From NCBI GenBank assembly GCA_963745955.1, contig CAVUZI010000011.1, forward strand, positions 930,001-994,000: a stretch of 64,000 bases of DNA, written 5' to 3'. The DNA is from Bog-756 sp963745955 (GTDB lineage Bacteria > Actinomycetota > Acidimicrobiia > Acidimicrobiales > RAAP-2). The position numbers were made by a program, and so were the translations under genes. The notes under the pieces are model-generated. The model saw nothing but the letters and a program-made list of their open reading frames with translations, did not search any database and had not been told where the DNA came from. Below, piece after piece: positions 1 through 8,638 of the stretch (positions are counted from its first letter, which is position 1; each line of letters starts with the position of its first letter).

Positions 1-1772
1 TATCACGACAATCACGCGGTCAGGCCACCCCGCTCGGCGGACGACGGCTACCACCTGAGCGCCGATCTGGCCGACCGGGCCATCGAATTCCTCGGAGATC
101 TGCGGGCGGTCGATCCCGACCAGCCCTATTTCCTCTACTTCTGTACGGGCGCCTGCCACTCCCCGCATCACGCGCCCTCGGAGTGGATCGATCGCTACCG
201 GGGCCGTTTCGCCCAGGGATGGGATCGGTGGCGCCAAGAGACCTACGCCCGGCAACTCGGTATCGGGATCATCCCGGAGGGCACCCGCCTGCCGCCACGA
301 CCACCCTGGGTGCCCCCCTGGGAGGACCTCGATGACCAGGAGCAGGCCCTCGGGGAACGGTTCATGGAGTGCTTCGCGGCCTATCTGTCCTACACGGACG
401 AGCAGATCGGACGGGTGTTGGCATTCATCGACGACCTCGGGGAAGCGGACAACACGGTGGTCATGGTCGTGTCGGACAACGGGGCGAGCTCGGAAGGTGG
501 GAAGGAGGGGACGATCAACGAAGCCCGGCTCTCGAACTTCAACGCGGCGAGCACACGCGAGATGTACCGACGGATCGACGAGATCGGTGGGCCACTCAGC
601 CACAACAACTATCCATGGGGCTGGACCATGGCCGGCAACACGCCACTGAAGCGGTGGAAGCGCGAGGTCCATGAGGGCGGCGTGGCCGTTCCTTGCATCG
701 TCTCGTGGCCCGGGCAAGTTCGCACGGAGCGCCGGTGGCATCCGCCGGCAGTTCGCCCATGTGATCGATGTACTGCCGACCGTGCTCGAGCTGGTCGGGC
801 TCAGCGCGCCGGATGCCATCAACGGCGTTCCCCAGTCCCACCTCGACGGCACGAGTTTCGCCTACCTCCTGGACGCCGAGGGGGAGGCGGAGCCCGGCAG
901 GCACGTGACCCAGTACTTCGAGATGCTCGGCTCCCGGGCCATCTATCACGACGGATGGAAGGCCGTGACCTTCCACTCGGTGGGTCCTCTCTACGACGAC
1001 GGGCTCCGCGCCAACGCGCCCGTTCGAAGAGGACGTGTGGGAGCTCTACCACGTGGCCGAGGATGTGTCGGAGACAATCGACCTCGCCTCGCAGCACCCG
1101 GAGCGGCTGTCCGACATGATCGCGCGGTGGTGGGAGGAGGCCCGCCGCAACGACGTCCTCCCGCTCGACAATCGACCGTTGGAGGCGATCGCCCACCCGA
1201 AACCTGATCGTCGTCGGCCACGCAGCAGCTATCGCTACTTCCAGGGAGGCGCTCCGGTGCCCGAGTCGGTCGCCATCAAGCTCTGCAACCGGTCCCACGA
1301 GATCACGGTGACGCTCGAGGTGCCCGACCCACTGGTGCCGAGCGGCGTCCTGATCGCCCAGGGCTGCACCCTCGGCGGCTGGTCGCTCCATCTGGTGGAC
1401 GGGCAGCTCCGCTATGTCCACAACCTCTACGGAAGGACCCGCTCGCTCATCCAGGCAGACAGACCCCTCGGTCCGGGCCGCCACACGGTGAAATTCGTCT
1501 TCGAGAAGGACGATGGTGCGGGCGGAAGCGCCCTCCTCGAACAGGACGGTGACGTGGTGGCCGAGGGTTCGATCGATCGGTTCACGCCCGCGGTCTTCAA
1601 CGAAGTGGGGATCGGCCTGACGTGCGGCTACGAGTGGGGGCCGGCGATCGGGGAGGGCTATGAGGCACCCTTCGCCTTCAACGGGACCATCTCACGAGCC
1701 GTCGTCACCGCCACCGGCCCCATGGTGGTGGATCCGGTCCTGGAGGTGGCGGCCATCCTGGCCATGCAGTGA
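1..1772 (+). CDS. Arylsulfatase, 5'-truncated and twice frameshifted
   Basis: Sulfatase-family hydrolase that would cleave sulfate esters; the N-terminal part with the catalytic Cys/Ser lies before the window. Seen: the mid-domain segment CTGACHSPHHAP near 145-180, the typical VVSDNGAS motif near 467-490, then WPGKFARSAGGIR, and a C-terminal beta-sandwich-like domain ending at the TGA before 1773. Reading is in frame 1 to about 710, frame 2 to about 1020 and frame 3 to the end. Removing one G from CCCGGG (about 708-713) and one C from GCGCCCG (about 1017-1023) restores a single sulfatase, so I treat it as one gene with two probable sequence errors rather than a decayed gene. The C-terminal domain resembles that of actinobacterial AtsA-type arylsulfatases. 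Substrate unknown. Confidence 0.85.
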
Positions 1773-1847
1773 CGGCCCCTCGTCTGCTTCACTCACGCCC
1801 GGTCATGCAGATGGCCGTCCCGGGGCGGGCTGGCAAACTAGCGGGTG

Positions 1848-2663
1848 ATGACTTTCGTCGCAGTCGACTGGACGACCATCTCTTCATTGGCCACCGCGGG
1901 CGGCACGCTCGTGTTGGCTATCGCCACCTTCTCGGCGGTGCGATCTTCCAACCGGTCGGCGCGCATCGCGGAGATGGCGCTGCAGGAGCAGCGACGACCG
2001 CTTCTTGCCCCGTCCCGCCTGGAGGATCCCAAGCAGAAGATCATGTTCCTCGAGGGAAATTGGGTGAACGCCTCAGGGGGGCACGCTGCGGTCGAGCACA
2101 CCGACGGCATGGTGTATCTCGCCATCAGTCTGAGGAACGTGGGCAGCGGCATCGCGGTGTGTCAGGGTTGGGCGGTCATGACAGGTGTGACTTCATCGCT
2201 GAGCGCTCCTGCCCACACCCCGATGGAGCAGTTCCGCCTTCAATCGCGCGACCTGTACGTCCCGGCCGGCGACATCGGCATGTGGCAGGGAGCGCTGCGC
2301 AACCCGGACGACCCGATCCGGGCGGACGTGGTCGATGCGATCGAGACGGGCCAGCCGATCACCGTCGAGTTGCTCTATTCCGACCAGGTCGGCCGCCAGC
2401 GGACGATCTCGCGGTTCAACCTGAACCCGGCGGGCGACACATGGCTCGCAGGCCTGAGCCGGCACTGGTATCTCGATTGGGACGGACCCCGCCCCGAAGA
2501 GCTCACGCTTGCCGCGGCAGAGGCGGTGCTCCGCGATCGTGAGGCCGCCACCGAGCGGCGAGCAGCGAGCGGCCATCCCGATGGGACCGACACGGGCGAG
2601 CCGATGAATGCCGAGGACGGGCTGGTCCGCGACGCGGAACGGTCCGATCAATCGGGTCCCTAG
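1848..2663 (+). CDS. Hypothetical protein with N-terminal membrane anchor
   Basis: About 271 residues, not recognised as a named family. One hydrophobic helix (ISSLATAGGTLVLAIATFSA) at about residues 9-30 is followed by a short charged stretch (RSSNRSARIAEMALQEQRR) and a soluble domain, so it is probably anchored with the bulk on one face of the membrane. The order of TM helix, SARIAEMALQEQRRP and then a beta-rich region is often seen in uncharacterised actinobacterial proteins. An in-frame GTG at 1845 sits directly before the chosen ATG and either could serve. It lies 75 bp after the sulfatase and converges with the repeat protein at 2701. The C-terminal about 50 residues are charged and low in complexity. 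Confidence 0.6.
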   Translation: MTFVAVDWTTISSLATAGGTLVLAIATFSAVRSSNRSARIAEMALQEQRRPLLAPSRLEDPKQKIMFLEGNWVNASGGHAAVEHTDGMVYLAISLRNVGSGIAVCQGWAVMTGVTSSLSAPAHTPMEQFRLQSRDLYVPAGDIGMWQGALRNPDDPIRADVVDAIETGQPITVELLYSDQVGRQRTISRFNLNPAGDTWLAGLSRHWYLDWDGPRPEELTLAAAEAVLRDREAATERRAASGHPDGTDTGEPMNAEDGLVRDAERSDQSGP

Positions 2664-2700
2664 ATCTGTTCGCACCCCAGAGCAGGATCGGACCCGCCGG

Positions 2701-4320
2701 TCACGGCCCGAGCGCGTTCCAGACGAGCGCGGACACACCGTTGACCGTGTCGATGCCGTACTGCTCGGACACGTTTCCGTTCGTGAGCACGGCGATCAGG
2801 TAGTCACGGCCGTCGCCGCTGACCCAGCCGGTGGTGTTGATCTGCCACCCGTCGATGACGGCGAACCCGTTCTTGAGCGCCACGGTGACCCCTGGGGGTA
2901 CACCACCGGTCGCCCCCCAGTCCTGGGAGGGCGTGATGTGCTCCATGAGGCCGAGGACGTAGGCCCGGGAGGCATCCGTGAGCAGGGAATTGGGCTCCAC
3001 CAGGGTCCGGATCATGGCCAGCCGGTCGAGTGCCGTGGTCGTGGTGGCCCCCCACACGCCATCGGTGGCCGGCACCGTCGAGGTCATACCCGCCTCCTGT
3101 TCGAAGGCGCCGACGGCACCGGGCCCGAGGGCGGACCAGAGGGTATCGGCCGCACTGTCCAGGCTGTCCTCGATCATCGGGACGGCCAGGCTCTGCTCCT
3201 CGGGCGTGAGCGACTGCCCGGCGGCCTGGGCCTGGGCCAGCAGGGTGCCCAGGATGTCGACCTTCACCGTGCTCGCCGTGTTCTCCACCACTCCGGGCCG
3301 GAACTGGTAGATCCGACCCGTCGTGAGGTCCTCCACGGCCACGGTCACGTTGTCGGCCCGGGTGGCGGCATAGCCGGCGATGGCCGGGATCATCTGCGCG
3401 CCCTGATCGGCGCCGTAGGCGATCCAGTATCCACCGGACCGACCGGCGATACCGACGGCGGGAGCGTTCGCAGGCCTGCCCCCGTCGGATCCCTCGAACG
3501 GAGCGTCCCCGAAGGTGAAGACCCCACCGTCGGCGGCGACCAGCCAGTAGCCGGGCCCGTCGGGGGACGCGGCCATGCCCACGACCGGCTGGTTGAGTGG
3601 CGTCCCGCCCATCGAACCCTCGAACGGGGCGTCCCCGAAGGCGAAGATGCCGCCGTCGGAAGCGACCAGCCAATAGCCGCGGCCCGTGGGGGTGGCGGCC
3701 ATGCCGACCACCGGCTGGTTGAGTGGCGTCCCGCCCATCGAGCCCTCGAACGATGCGTCCCCGAAGGCGAAGACCCCTCCGTCGGCGGCCACCAGCCAAT
3801 AGCCGCGTCCGGTGGGGGTGGCGGCCATGCCCACGATGGGTTGGTTGAGCGGACGACCGCCCATGGAGCCTTCGAACGATGCGTCCCCGAAGGCGAAGAC
3901 GCCCCCGTCGGCGGCGACCAGCCAATAGCCGCGGCCGGTGGGGGTGGCGGCCATGCCCACGACCGGTGCATCGAGGTGGATTCCCCCCGTGGATCCCTGG
4001 AAGGCCGCGTCCCCGAAGGCGAAGACGCCGCCGTCCGCGGCCACCACCCAGTACCCGAGTCCGTCCGGGGTGGCCGCCGTTCCCACCACGGGAGCGGCCA
4101 AACCGGTCAGCGTCGTCCCCGGTACGGCCGCGGCGGCACCGAACGCGGTCACGGCATCCGGACCGGGGGTGCCGGACTCGACGTGGCCGACGAGGGTCTG
4201 GGCCGACGATGCCATCACGCCGCTGGTCGTGGCCAGACCGCCGCCGGCGAGGAGGACAGTCACACCGACGGCCGGGGCAACCCGGCGCCATGACCGCGGT
4301 GCGAGCCGAGCGGACTTCAT
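2701..4320 (-). CDS. Secreted 42-residue-repeat protein fused to a class A beta-lactamase-like serine hydrolase
   Basis: About 539 residues. The ATG at 4320 is preferred over the in-frame ATG at 4350 because it begins a clean signal peptide (MKSARLAPRSWRR, then a hydrophobic run ending near TTSGVMA). Residues about 77-300 are five tandem 42-residue units built on GYWLVAADGGVFAFGD plus a partial sixth; such repeats are frequent in Acidimicrobiia exported proteins and may form propeller-like blades. The C-terminal about 220 residues resemble the beta-lactamase2 fold: STVK (about 350-353) fits the SxxK nucleophile motif, DSAAD fits the SxN position and LKNGF the KTG strand. Active-site variation makes peptidoglycan or penicillin binding plausible but real beta-lactamase activity uncertain. 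A second member of the repeat family lies at the window's end. Confidence 0.8.
   Translation of the reverse strand: MKSARLAPRSWRRVAPAVGVTVLLAGGGLATTSGVMASSAQTLVGHVESGTPGPDAVTAFGAAAAVPGTTLTGLAAPVVGTAATPDGLGYWVVAADGGVFAFGDAAFQGSTGGIHLDAPVVGMAATPTGRGYWLVAADGGVFAFGDASFEGSMGGRPLNQPIVGMAATPTGRGYWLVAADGGVFAFGDASFEGSMGGTPLNQPVVGMAATPTGRGYWLVASDGGIFAFGDAPFEGSMGGTPLNQPVVGMAASPDGPGYWLVAADGGVFTFGDAPFEGSDGGRPANAPAVGIAGRSGGYWIAYGADQGAQMIPAIAGYAATRADNVTVAVEDLTTGRIYQFRPGVVENTASTVKVDILGTLLAQAQAAGQSLTPEEQSLAVPMIEDSLDSAADTLWSALGPGAVGAFEQEAGMTSTVPATDGVWGATTTTALDRLAMIRTLVEPNSLLTDASRAYVLGLMEHITPSQDWGATGGVPPGVTVALKNGFAVIDGWQINTTGWVSGDGRDYLIAVLTNGNVSEQYGIDTVNGVSALVWNALGP
3463..4092 (-). repeat. Five tandem 126-bp coding repeats
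   Basis: In-frame 126-bp units encoding 42 residues each. Near-identical blocks recur 126 bp apart; for example the segment reading cgaacgatgcgtcc on the plus strand occurs near 3749 and again near 3875. The middle units are nearly identical at DNA level, so copy number can change by recombination without a frame change. Confidence 0.9.
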
Positions 4321-4520
4321 CTCCCAAATGTACCGGTCGGGCATGGCCACGAACTCCGGGTCCGAGTCGGTGGCGGCACGGGCCCCGGGTATGTCGGAGA
4401 CCCACCGCGGCGCACTCGTCCGGCCCCGGACATTGTGAAAGCATCACTCCCACCGGATCCATGCACGTAGAGACAGGGGAGGACTTCAGTGTCAACCGCG
4501 CAACCATCGCCCGCTCGATC

Positions 4521-5750
4521 ATGAGCTCGTTCAAGAATCCGGCCTGGCTTCCCTTCTCGGTGAGCGAGGCAGCCTCCGCCGGCGATGCCACCGGCCAGGA
4601 TCTCGAGTCCGGCGAGGCGTGGAACCATCTGTTGGACACGCTGCGACGCACCGGCGAAATCGTGCTGTCCGACGCCGTCCCCAACGACCCGGTGGACGTG
4701 GCCTCCGGCTTCCGTCACCTGCTCGTCCTCCTGGGTGTGGGCATCGACGAGCTCCTGCGGCGGGGGCTCGACAAGGTACCGGCGGTGAAGCCCTCGGGCA
4801 TGGACGCCGCCTACAAGTGGGGCATGGAGTGCCCTGACTGCATCTACGTGGGCTCAGCGCTGAGAGGCGGCTCCACCTACCGGCTGTGGGGCAAGCGGGG
4901 TTCGGCACGGTACGTCGGACTCCAGGTGATGTCCGGGATGGGGTCCACGTCGAACGCCCTGATCGACGACTTCGAGCTGGGTCCGGACGGGGAGTTCGAG
5001 ATCATCCTCTCGGCCGAGCCGCACGAGGGCAATTGGCTCCCCCTCGATGAGGGCGCCACCACGCTCGTGGTCCGCCACTTCTTCTACGACTGGGAACACG
5101 AAGTTCCCGTGACCATGTCCATCGAGACGCTCTCGGGTCCCGCCGATCTCGAGGAGCACACTCCGGTGGAGCCGAGGACGGCCATGGCCCGTCAGTTGAT
5201 CGCCCTGGGCGACTTCCTGGAGGAGAATCTCAACTTCTTCCTGGGCTTCTCCAATCCCGAGGCACCCAACACGTTCCTCCCGCCCTTGGACGGGACGGCC
5301 ATGGGGGCGGCGGCCGAGAACCGTCCGGTCATCGGTTCGTGGAAGCTGGCCCCCGACGAGGCGCTGATCATCGAGGTCGAACCACCCGAAGGCCTGTACT
5401 GGAGCTACTCGTTGGGGAACATCTGGTGGGAGACGATCGACTACGGGAATCGCCAGTCGAGCCTCAACGGCTTTCAGGCAGTAGTGGACGATGACGGGAA
5501 GGTGCGGTTCGTGGTGGCCCATCAGGATCCGGGCGTGGCCAATTGGCTCGACACCGCCGGGCACAGCGAAGGGCCGATCATTCTGCGCTGCGTCCGCACG
5601 GACACTGCCCCGGTGCCGACCACCAGAGTGGTGTCGTTCGACCGACTGGCTCAGGAGTTGCCGTCGGATACCCGCCGGGTGTCACCGAGCGAACGGACCG
5701 CAGCCATCGCCATTCGGCAGAGGGCGGTGAGCAGGCGGTTCTCCCGCTGA
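4521..5750 (+). CDS. DUF1214 domain protein
   Basis: About 409 residues from ATG 4521. The C-terminal half (GLYWSYSLGNIWWET, then NGFQAVVDDDGKVRFVVAHQDPG, then NWLDTAGHSEG) is characteristic of DUF1214, a family often found with DUF1254 and of unknown function; no DUF1254 is visible here. No signal peptide or TM segment is seen. Start choice is unsettled: the best Shine-Dalgarno in the area (GGGGAGGA, 4477-4484) points to a GTG at 4489 that is one frame off and reaches a stop after 11 codons, while in-frame ATGs exist at 4461 and 4521. A one-base error just after 4489 would add about 11 residues. It converges with the catalase gene. Confidence 0.75.
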   Translation: MSSFKNPAWLPFSVSEAASAGDATGQDLESGEAWNHLLDTLRRTGEIVLSDAVPNDPVDVASGFRHLLVLLGVGIDELLRRGLDKVPAVKPSGMDAAYKWGMECPDCIYVGSALRGGSTYRLWGKRGSARYVGLQVMSGMGSTSNALIDDFELGPDGEFEIILSAEPHEGNWLPLDEGATTLVVRHFFYDWEHEVPVTMSIETLSGPADLEEHTPVEPRTAMARQLIALGDFLEENLNFFLGFSNPEAPNTFLPPLDGTAMGAAAENRPVIGSWKLAPDEALIIEVEPPEGLYWSYSLGNIWWETIDYGNRQSSLNGFQAVVDDDGKVRFVVAHQDPGVANWLDTAGHSEGPIILRCVRTDTAPVPTTRVVSFDRLAQELPSDTRRVSPSERTAAIAIRQRAVSRRFSR

Positions 5751-5788
5751 GGTCTCGATGTCGACCATGACCGGTCTGTCTGACCGAT

Positions 5789-5848
5789 CTGTTCGAACCG
5801 GACCTCTTCGAACCGGCCCCGCTCGAACCGGCCCTGTTCGATTCCGCG
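5789..5848. repeat. Four imperfect 15-bp tandem repeats
   Basis: Units of the type ctgttcgaaccggac at 5789, 5804, 5819 and 5834, each with a TTCGAA or CTCGAA core. They lie between two convergent genes. The TTCGAA cores are palindromic, but no stem typical of an intrinsic terminator is seen. Confidence 0.8.
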
Positions 5849-5855
5849 GCGCCGG

Positions 5856-7430
5856 TCACGCCCGATTCACCCGCTGCTCCACCACCCTGGTCGCCTCCTT
5901 GTAGGCATCTGTGTTGGTCTCCCGTCCAAGGCCCTGCGCGACGCGGGCACCGAGGCCTGCATCCACGCTCGTCCAATAGGCGATGACCCGGAGCTGGACC
6001 TCGTCTCTGACGTTGTCGCCGGCATGGCCGACGATGTTGGCGACCAGGTGGTCACGATCGGTCTCGTCCATCACCTTCCGCACCAGGTCCCCGGCCTGGG
6101 AGAAATCGTCGTCCTCCCCGTGCTTGTCGTAGGCAAAGCGACCGAGCTCTCCCGACCCCACGCTCCAGGGCACGGCCCCGGCCGCCTCGGGGTCGGCTTG
6201 GGGCCCGCCATAGGAGTTGGGGGCGTACACCGGCTGGGCCCCGGCGTGGGCGAAGGTCATGGCCGCCTCCTTGTTGTAGGAGTGGACCTCGACCTTGGGG
6301 GCGTTGATCGGTAGCTGCTCGTAGTTGGGGCCGATCCGGTGCAGGTGGGTGTCGTGGTACGAGAAGATGCGACCCATCAACATCTTGTCCGGGCTGAGCC
6401 CGGTGCCCGGGACCAGATTGGCCGGGGAGAAGCCCGCCTGTTCGACCTCGGCGAAGAAGTTCTCAGGATTCCTGTCGAGAACCATGCGGCCCACCGGGAC
6501 GGGCGGGTAGTCCGCGTGGGGCCAGACCTTGGTCAGATCGAACGGGTTGAACCGGTACCCGGCGGCCTCCTCGAAGGGCATGACCTGCATCTCGAGTCGC
6601 CATTCGGGTGCATTGCCACTGGCGATGGCGGAATGGAGATCCCGCCGGTGGAAGTCGGGGTCCTCCCCCGCCATGGCCTTGGCCTCGTCCGCGGTGAAGT
6701 TCTCCACGCCCTGGGCCGTCTTGAAGTGGTACTTGACCCAGAACCGCTCCCCGGCGGCGTTGATGGTGGAGAAGGTGTGGCTGGAGAACCCGTTCATGTT
6801 CCGGTAGGTGCGGGGGGTGCCCCGATCCGACATGAGGATGGTCACCTGATGGGCGCTCTCCGGGGAGAGCGTCCAGAAGTCCCACTGCATGTTCTTGTCC
6901 CGCAGGCCGGTATCGGGCAGGCGCTTCTGGGAGTGGATGAAGTCGGAGAACTTCGAGGGGTCCCGGACGAAGAAGACGGGGGTGTTGTTGCCGACCAGGT
7001 CGAAGTTCCCCTCGTCGGTATAGAACTTGAGGGCGAACCCCCTGGGGTCGCGGTCGGTATCGGCGTAGCCCTGCTCGCCTGCCACCGTCGAGAAGCGGGC
7101 GAACATCGGGGTGCGCCTGCCCACCTCGGCGAGGAAACTGGCCCGGGTGAACCAGGTGACGTCCTCGGTGACCTCGAAGAACCCGTGGGCGCCACTTCCC
7201 TTGGCGTGAACCACTCGTTCGGGGACCCGCTCCCGGTTGAAGTGCTGCATCTTCTGGACCACATAGTGGTCGTGCAGCGCGATCGGTCCTGCCGGGCCCA
7301 CCGTCAGCGAGTACTCGTCGCTCTGGGCCGGAATCCCCGAATCGGTGGTGGTTGTGGGTGGTCGTCTCCGTCCATGGCTCTCCTCACCTGCTCTCTCGTC
7401 GGCCCGCCGGCGCGGCTTGCATGTCCCCAT
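5856..7430 (-). CDS. katA: Monofunctional heme catalase
   Basis: Decomposes hydrogen peroxide in the cytoplasm. Nearly the whole family signature is present: catalytic His in RVVHAKGSGAHGFFEVT, distal Asn in GNNTPVFFVRDP, and the heme-ligand Tyr in RIFSYHDTHLHR. Length of about 500 residues fits the small-subunit (clade 3) type. The conserved region begins at about TTTTDSGIPAQSDEYSL. The in-frame ATG at 7430 gives an unusual Arg-rich leader. A better-looking start is the ATG at 7375 behind GGTGAGGAG, but it is one frame off, so a one-base error near 7345-7370 may hide the true N-terminus. Two inverted repeats lie upstream (7443-7458, 7566-7581), consistent with regulated expression. Confidence 0.93.
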   Translation of the reverse strand: MGTCKPRRRADERAGEESHGRRRPPTTTTDSGIPAQSDEYSLTVGPAGPIALHDHYVVQKMQHFNRERVPERVVHAKGSGAHGFFEVTEDVTWFTRASFLAEVGRRTPMFARFSTVAGEQGYADTDRDPRGFALKFYTDEGNFDLVGNNTPVFFVRDPSKFSDFIHSQKRLPDTGLRDKNMQWDFWTLSPESAHQVTILMSDRGTPRTYRNMNGFSSHTFSTINAAGERFWVKYHFKTAQGVENFTADEAKAMAGEDPDFHRRDLHSAIASGNAPEWRLEMQVMPFEEAAGYRFNPFDLTKVWPHADYPPVPVGRMVLDRNPENFFAEVEQAGFSPANLVPGTGLSPDKMLMGRIFSYHDTHLHRIGPNYEQLPINAPKVEVHSYNKEAAMTFAHAGAQPVYAPNSYGGPQADPEAAGAVPWSVGSGELGRFAYDKHGEDDDFSQAGDLVRKVMDETDRDHLVANIVGHAGDNVRDEVQLRVIAYWTSVDAGLGARVAQGLGRETNTDAYKEATRVVEQRVNRA

Positions 7431-7442
7431 ACCCAACTTGCG

Positions 7443-7458
7443 CCCGGTTACTACCGGG
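7443..7458. promoter_or_regulatory. Inverted repeat just upstream of katA
   Basis: Perfect 6-bp arms CCCGGT and ACCGGG around a 4-bp spacer (7443-7448 and 7453-7458), 13 bp before the in-frame ATG of the catalase. It could be an operator; the regulator is unknown. Confidence 0.4.
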
Positions 7459-7565
7459 AAGCAAAACAGACGCACCGAACGGCACCGGCACGACGCCTGC
7501 AGCCGGCACCCCGGCATCGACACTGCTCAGCGCTTACTCCGATCGATGGTTGCATTTTCGGGCTG

Positions 7566-7581
7566 ATCCTGGCGCCAGGAT
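7566..7581. promoter_or_regulatory. 16-bp perfect palindrome upstream of katA
   Basis: ATCCTGGCGCCAGGAT reads identically on both strands. It lies between the glycosylase stop and the catalase start, both on the minus strand. No T-run follows on the minus strand, so an operator is more likely than a terminator. Confidence 0.45.
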
Positions 7582-7613
7582 AAATCCCTGGTTGGTGAAG
7601 GGCCCGCTGCCGG

Positions 7614-8360
7614 CTATGCCGAGGTGACCAGGGCCGCTCGCTCGATCTGCTTCGGGCACACCTCGGTCAGTGGGCAGGCTGCGCAGTCCGGGACCCTTGC
7701 ATGACACCAGCCCCGACCGATGAGCCAGGTAGGGAGGTCGAGCTCCCCGGGTCGATCCGGGTGGAGCTTCCGGGCGGCGGCGATCAGGGTGCCCCGGTCA
7801 TCCCGGTCGGCCAGCGAGGAGCGGAGGAAGACCCGGCGGATGTGGACGTCGTAGGCGATGTCACTCCGCTCGAGATTCCGAATGGGGACTCCGAGATCCC
7901 GCTCCAGGATCTCCACGGCTGCAGCCGCCTTCTTCTGGGCGATCCCGACGAAGTCGTCGAAGCGCTTCTGGAGATCGTCGGCGGTGGGATTGTCGGACCA
8001 TATCGCCGACGCATCTCCGCCGTACAGGTCGAGGACCCGCTGTGCCGCCCGCACAATCCAGTTCGGCATCTTGTTGACGTACCGGTGGAGCTTGGGCACC
8101 TCCTGCATGGCCATCGTCACGGCATCCGGGTTGGCCGCGATCTGCGCCGGATCGAGATGTCCGAGGCGGTCCTTGAGCTGCAGGGGAACGAGCCACGCCC
8201 GCTCCGAGGGGATCCCCTGGTCGAAGATCACGGCGCAAAGGAAGGCAAAGGGGTCGGACCCGAGCAACTCGTCCGCCTCGCGGTTGCCGGTGAACTCAGG
8301 GACCGCTCCATCCGCCGTGGCGTGCTGTCCTCGGCCGAAGTCCAGAAGCGCCGCTGCCAC
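7614..8360 (-). CDS. HhH-GPD DNA glycosylase with [4Fe-4S] cluster
   Basis: Base-excision-repair enzyme of the endonuclease III superfamily. Seen: DPFAFLCAVIFDQGIPSERAW (TIGR03252-like start of the domain), FVGIAQKKA at the helix-hairpin-helix lysine position, YDVHIRRVFLRS carrying the catalytic Asp, and a C-terminal cluster motif C-x6-C-x2-C-x5-C in CHARVPDCAACPLTEVC. The frame stays open upstream to an ATG at 8564 through a perfect 18-bp tandem repeat. I chose the GTG at 8360, which gives about 248 residues and starts before the conserved domain; the longer form would add a hexapeptide repeat tail (AVTQRK)n. The enzyme lies upstream of the catalase on the same strand, which fits oxidative damage repair, though they are about 180 bp apart. 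Confidence 0.8.
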   Translation of the reverse strand: MAAALLDFGRGQHATADGAVPEFTGNREADELLGSDPFAFLCAVIFDQGIPSERAWLVPLQLKDRLGHLDPAQIAANPDAVTMAMQEVPKLHRYVNKMPNWIVRAAQRVLDLYGGDASAIWSDNPTADDLQKRFDDFVGIAQKKAAAAVEILERDLGVPIRNLERSDIAYDVHIRRVFLRSSLADRDDRGTLIAAARKLHPDRPGELDLPTWLIGRGWCHARVPDCAACPLTEVCPKQIERAALVTSA

Positions 8361-8370
8361 TGCTTTCCGC

Positions 8371-8460
8371 TGCGTGACTGCCTTCCGCTGCGTGACTGCC
8401 TTCCGCTGCGTGACTGCCTTCCGCTGCGTGACTGCCTTCCGCTGCGTGACTGCCTTCCGC
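8371..8460. repeat. Five perfect 18-bp tandem repeats
   Basis: Unit tgcgtgactgccttccgc repeated five times without a mismatch, plus a diverged partial copy at 8359-8370. On the minus strand it reads as AVTQRK repeats in frame with the glycosylase, or it lies immediately upstream of its GTG start. 18 is a multiple of 3, so changes in copy number keep the frame. Confidence 0.95.
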
Positions 8461-8638
8461 TGGATGCCGGTACTCCCTTCGAAGGTAGCGGCCGAGAGGG
8501 ATCTCGATGCCGACGGCGACGACTTCGAGCGAGTCGCCGAGCGAGTCGCCGGGCCGAGATCCACCCGGTCAGTCTATGAACGGCCGGTCGTCCTCGATCC
8601 CCGGACAGCTGTGGGAGCCGGGCATCGGTGCCGATCCG

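Noticed and set aside
2608..4684. Long open frames on both strands across the repeat protein
   Set aside because: Shadows of the repeat gene; Arg/Gly/His-rich and without domains.
5789..5848. GTTCGAACC resembling a tRNA T-loop
   Set aside because: It recurs every 15 bp and has no acceptor or anticodon stem.
8371..8460. Possible CRISPR array
   Set aside because: Copies are adjacent with no spacers; no cas genes. The same holds for 57874-57992.
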